Shown: positions 63,503 to 64,000 of the stretch, piece after piece
How positions within the stretch are numbered: the first letter of the stretch is position 1
Layout: each line of letters opens with the position of its first letter
Assembly: GCA_000722615.1 (NCBI GenBank)
Contig: JOKI01000003.1
Coordinates: forward strand, 154,448 to 218,447
Length of the DNA: 64,000 nucleotides
Direction of reading: 5' to 3'
From: Pseudorhizobium pelagicum
GTDB lineage: Bacteria > Pseudomonadota > Alphaproteobacteria > Rhizobiales > Rhizobiaceae
Program-made: the position numbers and the translations under genes
Notes under the pieces: generated by a model
Told to the model about the DNA's origin: nothing
The model's database searches: none
What the model saw: only the letters and a program-made list of their open reading frames with translations

Positions 63503-64000
63503 TCAGCGGGGAGCCACCGTGGCGGCCAATCCGGTCGAGCAGGTGAAGGGTGGCTCCCAGGAAAGTGTCTCGCATGTCGCGCTCATGTCCACCTCGAGAC
63601 TGTCCAGGAGCCGCTCAACCACGGGCCTGCGGCCGGCCAGCGAGCCCAGCAGTCTCAACGCCGCAGGAGACACCGGAATGCTTCTCGGCTTCCGGCCGAA
63701 GGCCGAGGTGAGGGTGGCCAGAAGCTCATGCGTGGAAAGTGCCTCACCATCGCTGACCAGAAACGTCCGGTGGGCGGCGTTCGGATGCGTCAGCGTGGTG
63801 ACCAGGAGGTCGCAGAGGTTTCCGACATAAACGAGCGACCGCCTGTTCCTCACGTTCGAGAAGATCGACGGCGCGCCGCTCTCGGCCCATCTCATCAGAC
63901 TGCGGAAATTGCCGCCGACGCCTTGTCCGTAGACGAGGGGAGGGCGGATGGTCACGATCTCGAGGCCGGTCTCCCGGCCGATCTCCCGCAAGGCGGCTTC
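63503..64000 (-). CDS. NAD-dependent epimerase/dehydratase, C-terminal part (cut by window end)
   Basis: Its 5' end lies beyond position 64000; 165 residues are visible. REIGRETGLEIVTIRPPLVYGQGVGGNF, then RRSLVYVGNLCDLLVTTL and FLVSDGEALSTHELLATL, match the C-terminal half of extended SDR sugar-nucleotide epimerases (UDP-glucose 4-epimerase-like, often linked to surface polysaccharide genes). The catalytic Tyr region is outside the window. The gene is convergent with the ABC1-type gene, 22 bp apart. Confidence 0.85.
   Translation of the reverse strand, partial: EAALREIGRETGLEIVTIRPPLVYGQGVGGNFRSLMRWAESGAPSIFSNVRNRRSLVYVGNLCDLLVTTLTHPNAAHRTFLVSDGEALSTHELLATLTSAFGRKPRSIPVSPAALRLLGSLAGRRPVVERLLDSLEVDMSATCETLSWEPPFTCSTGLAATVAPR

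Overview
The window is GC-rich chromosomal DNA from a member of the Rhizobiaceae (Rhizobium/Agrobacterium-like Alphaproteobacteria). The main support is the gene order rplU-rpmA ... obgE-proB-proA-nadD-rsfS-rlmH-envC-ctpA-(YibQ-like deacetylase)-rppH on the minus strand, which is a familiar rhizobial housekeeping block. Other support comes from rhizobial-type sigma70 promoters (TTGxCA-N17-CxATAT) and three promoter-like sites that fit the alphaproteobacterial general-stress sigma factor EcfG/RpoE2 (GGAAC-N17-GTT).

Layout. 1-1543: end of an aconitase-X gene and a proline-racemase-family gene (hydroxyproline catabolism). 1.7-7.1 kb: envelope and stress genes, namely sodC, an EF-hand/PRC-barrel protein, two small exported proteins, a CAP-domain protein and a short-chain dehydrogenase. 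7.4-10.9 kb: a choline/betaine-type ABC importer (ATPase, permease, binding protein) and a small XRE regulator. 10.9-16.1 kb: a peptide-type ABC importer in which the second permease and the first ATPase are fused, followed by glutamine-dependent NAD synthetase. 18.3-28.6 kb: a LacI-regulated uronate-oligosaccharide locus with a GH105-like hydrolase, KduI, an 824-residue protein of unknown function and a complete carbohydrate ABC importer. 28.7-33.2 kb: a probable sulfoquinovose sulfolysis cluster (flavin reductase, aldo-keto reductase, flavin-dependent monooxygenase), divergent from a GntR/HutC regulator and a Gfo/Idh/MocA protein. 33.2-46.0 kb: the housekeeping block, plus an endonuclease/phosphatase-family gene and two GNAT acetyltransferases.

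46.3-50.0 kb is a 3.7-kb insertion flanked by a perfect 60-bp direct repeat that covers the promoter -10 region and the first 16 nt of a tRNA-Ser(CGA) gene. It holds four genes whose products all look exported or membrane-anchored, one of them a trypsin-like protease, and shows no integrase. This is the most unusual structure in the window.

50.1-64.0 kb: a PAS-GGDEF protein, a DUF6880-like protein, and a minus-strand thiol-redox operon (DsbD, a membrane-tethered TlpA-like thioredoxin, an L,D-transpeptidase lipoprotein, a DsbA/ScsC-like protein). The redox operon is divergent from an OmpR-family response regulator/histidine kinase pair, with an exact CTTAAG-N5-CTTAAG box between them. Next come a DUF808 membrane protein behind an EcfG-type promoter, a PRISE-type reductase, a DUF393 thiol protein overlapping an ABC1/UbiB-family kinase, and an epimerase cut by the window end.

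All functional calls come from reading motifs and gene order; no database search was run.
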